Source of the DNA: Vibrio ulleungensis
GTDB lineage: Bacteria; Pseudomonadota; Gammaproteobacteria; Enterobacterales; Vibrionaceae
DNA: 64,000 nucleotides
Assembly: GCF_016900875.1 (NCBI RefSeq)
Contig: NZ_JAFEUM010000007.1
Location: 124,001 to 188,000 of the forward strand
Reading direction: 5' to 3'
Shown: positions 62,754 to 64,000 of the stretch, piece by piece
Position numbering within the stretch: the stretch's first letter is position 1
Layout: every line of letters begins with the position of its first letter
Made by a program: the position numbers and the translations under genes
Notes under the pieces: model-generated
Told to the model about the DNA's origin: nothing
Seen by the model: the letters and a program-made list of their open reading frames with translations, nothing else
Database searches by the model: none

Positions 62754-63797
62754 TTATGGCTGAGTTGAAAAGCGGTGAATGGTTTTCTCTTCAAACACTT
62801 CCCCAGGGTTCAATCGAGTTGAAGGGAAATGAGACCGATTTGGGCTGTCAGGAAAGTGCTGTGTTTCCAAACACATGCCTTCTCGCGCTTCATACTTATG
62901 GCCATTTCGTCCATACCAAGGTTTGTTCGATAGCTTAAACCCGTTATAGAATTGCACGCCAGGTTGGGTGGTTAGTACTGTCATTAACCGCCCAGTGTTG
63001 GGCTCGTATAGCTCTGCAGCATAATGGTATTCGCCCTCTGATTGACAGCCATTTAGGACAAAATTGTGGTCATACTCACCCTCTCCAATCTCACGCGCGT
63101 TGGTAAAATTGAGAGGAGTATCTAGCACAGTACGTATTTCGCCTGTCGGAATCGAATCTTCTGTAACCGGTGTATAAAAATCAGCATAGAGTTTGAGTTG
63201 ATGCTGGTTCACCGTACCTGCGTCATGACCACCTAAGTTGTAATAACTGTGATTACACAGGTTAATGACAGTAGCTTTGTCCGTCGTAGCTTTGAAGTTA
63301 TAGTGAACTTGATTAAGCTCATCTAAACCAATGGTGTGCGTTACCGTTAGGTTACCGCCGTACCCTGATTCACCGTCTGGTGAGACGCGGCTTAGATGGA
63401 TAAACGTCGCTTCCGCTTGCTCTTCAACAACAAAACTCCACACATGTTTATCGAATCCTTGGCAACCACCGTGAAGGTGCTGGCCCGTCGGCAGTTCGTT
63501 GGTTTCAAGTTGAAAGTTTTCGCCATCAAGGGTGTAGCGCCCTGACTTTATACGGTTAGCATAGCGTCCGGCAATGGCACCAAAAAATGGATGCCCATTT
63601 AAGTATTTTTCTAAGCTTTCGTAACCGAGTACCACATCGGCAAGTTGGCCGCGTCGGTCGGGAGTCTCGATGGAAGTAACGATGCAACCAAAATTGGTCA
63701 GTTGCACCTTCATACCAAGACTATTTTCTAACGTAAAGCGCTTAACAGGGATTGGTTGTCCATCAACCTCTCCCCAGTTTTCGATAGAAAGTTTCAC
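62754..63797 (-). CDS. aldose 1-epimerase (GalM family), probable sulfoquinovose mutarotase
   Basis: The 347-residue mutarotase has LTNFGCIVTSI, GAIAGRYANRI, HLHGGCQGFDKHVW with a catalytic His, NLCNHSYYNLGG and the catalytic Glu near CLETQHFPDSPN. It is GalM-like and larger than YihR, the putative mutarotase of the E. coli locus. YihQ releases alpha-sulfoquinovose, so a mutarotase before YihS is sensible. The start codon is GTG with AGAGG upstream. It lies 116 bp after yihU, probably in the same operon. Confidence 0.88.
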   Translation of the reverse strand: MKLSIENWGEVDGQPIPVKRFTLENSLGMKVQLTNFGCIVTSIETPDRRGQLADVVLGYESLEKYLNGHPFFGAIAGRYANRIKSGRYTLDGENFQLETNELPTGQHLHGGCQGFDKHVWSFVVEEQAEATFIHLSRVSPDGESGYGGNLTVTHTIGLDELNQVHYNFKATTDKATVINLCNHSYYNLGGHDAGTVNQHQLKLYADFYTPVTEDSIPTGEIRTVLDTPLNFTNAREIGEGEYDHNFVLNGCQSEGEYHYAAELYEPNTGRLMTVLTTQPGVQFYNGFKLSNKPWYGRNGHKYEAREGMCLETQHFPDSPNRSHFPSTRLNPGEVFEEKTIHRFSTQP

Positions 63798-63873
63798 GTT
63801 ATTGCCTCTCTACTCATACCAACCAAAGCAATTAACTGATCATTCTTGCCCGTTAATTACTTCGATTGATATC

Positions 63874-63892
63874 AGTGGCTCTACGAGCCACT
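63874..63892 (-). promoter_or_regulatory. intercistronic stem-loop between yihU and the epimerase gene
   Basis: AGTGGCTC/GAGCCACT with a TAC loop, without a T tract on the minus strand; likely an mRNA stability element. Confidence 0.5.
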
Positions 63893-63913
63893 TGTTTAAG
63901 GGGGTAATTATTA

Positions 63914-64000
63914 TTATTTGATTTTTGGTTCAAGGCCTGAAGTCACACGAAGCTGCTCAAGCACAGACGTCCAATCTTGGCGACCACGGCCTGCTGCGCG
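63914..64000 (-). CDS. yihU: 3-sulfolactaldehyde reductase YihU, C-terminal end (cut by window edge)
   Basis: The last 28 residues enter from the right edge: RAAGRGRQDWTSVLEQLRV then TSGLEPKIK and a TAA stop. RAAGRGRQDW and the LEQ(L/V)RV helix match the C-terminus of E. coli YihU, the beta-hydroxyacid dehydrogenase that reduces sulfolactaldehyde to 2,3-dihydroxypropane-1-sulfonate. Only the tail is visible, so another dehydrogenase of the same family remains possible. Confidence 0.8.
   Translation of the reverse strand, partial: RAAGRGRQDWTSVLEQLRVTSGLEPKIK

Overview
The window is chromosomal DNA of a Vibrionaceae gammaproteobacterium, most likely a Vibrio. The first two thirds follow the conserved block known from the 66-minute region of Escherichia coli and from Vibrio chromosome 1: ygfZ, ubiI-ubiH-ygfB, zapA-6S RNA-ygfA, rpiA, serA, mscS, fbaA-pgk-epd, tkt, metK, sprT, endA, rsmE-gshB-yqgE-ruvX, pilU-pilT, yggS-proC-yggT-yggU-rdgB-hemW, trmB, mutY-yggX-mltC. 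No insertion sequence, prophage, CRISPR array or rRNA gene was seen.

Layout. Positions 1-9.2 kb hold the ends of sdhE and ygfZ, a candidate small RNA, a ytfK homologue behind a convincing Pho box, the ubiquinone hydroxylase operon, the zapA-6S RNA-ygfA unit, rpiA and serA. From 9.3 to 24.5 kb lie mscS, the glycolytic and pentose-phosphate genes (fbaA, pgk, epd, tkt) and metK behind MetJ boxes, interrupted by a small amino-acid module (LysR regulator, HisC-like aminotransferase, periplasmic binding protein) and a lipoprotein with four 219-bp calcium-binding repeats next to a secreted protein of unknown function. From 24.7 to 43.3 kb is conserved housekeeping. From 43.3 to 44.9 kb are two tRNA transcription units with eight intact tRNAs (3 Phe, 2 Thr, 3 Asn) and three tRNA-Phe 3' remnants in the spacers.

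From 45.9 kb to the right edge is an accessory catabolic region, the most interesting part. gldA and dhaK-dhaL-dhaM-dhaR encode oxidation of glycerol to dihydroxyacetone and its phosphorylation by a PTS phosphorelay, with a 17-bp palindrome (CGTTTCA-N3-TGAAACG) at both control regions. The next genes encode a small KdgM/OmpL-like porin, a sulfoquinovosidase (YihQ; all five positions of the sulfonate-recognition signature are present), a complete TRAP transporter, a class II ketose-bisphosphate-type aldolase, a sulfoquinovose isomerase (YihS), an aldose 1-epimerase and, cut by the window edge, the C-terminus of sulfolactaldehyde reductase (YihU). This is a sulfoglycolytic (sulfo-EMP) locus in which the transporter and the aldolase differ from those of E. 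coli.

How it may work together (inference): sulfoquinovosyl glycerol, the head group of plant and algal sulfolipid, crosses the porin and the TRAP transporter. YihQ splits it to sulfoquinovose and glycerol. The epimerase and YihS make sulfofructose, a kinase outside the window phosphorylates it, the class II aldolase yields dihydroxyacetone phosphate and sulfolactaldehyde, and YihU reduces the latter to dihydroxypropanesulfonate. The glycerol goes through GldA and DhaKLM to dihydroxyacetone phosphate, so both arms would end in the same glycolytic intermediate.
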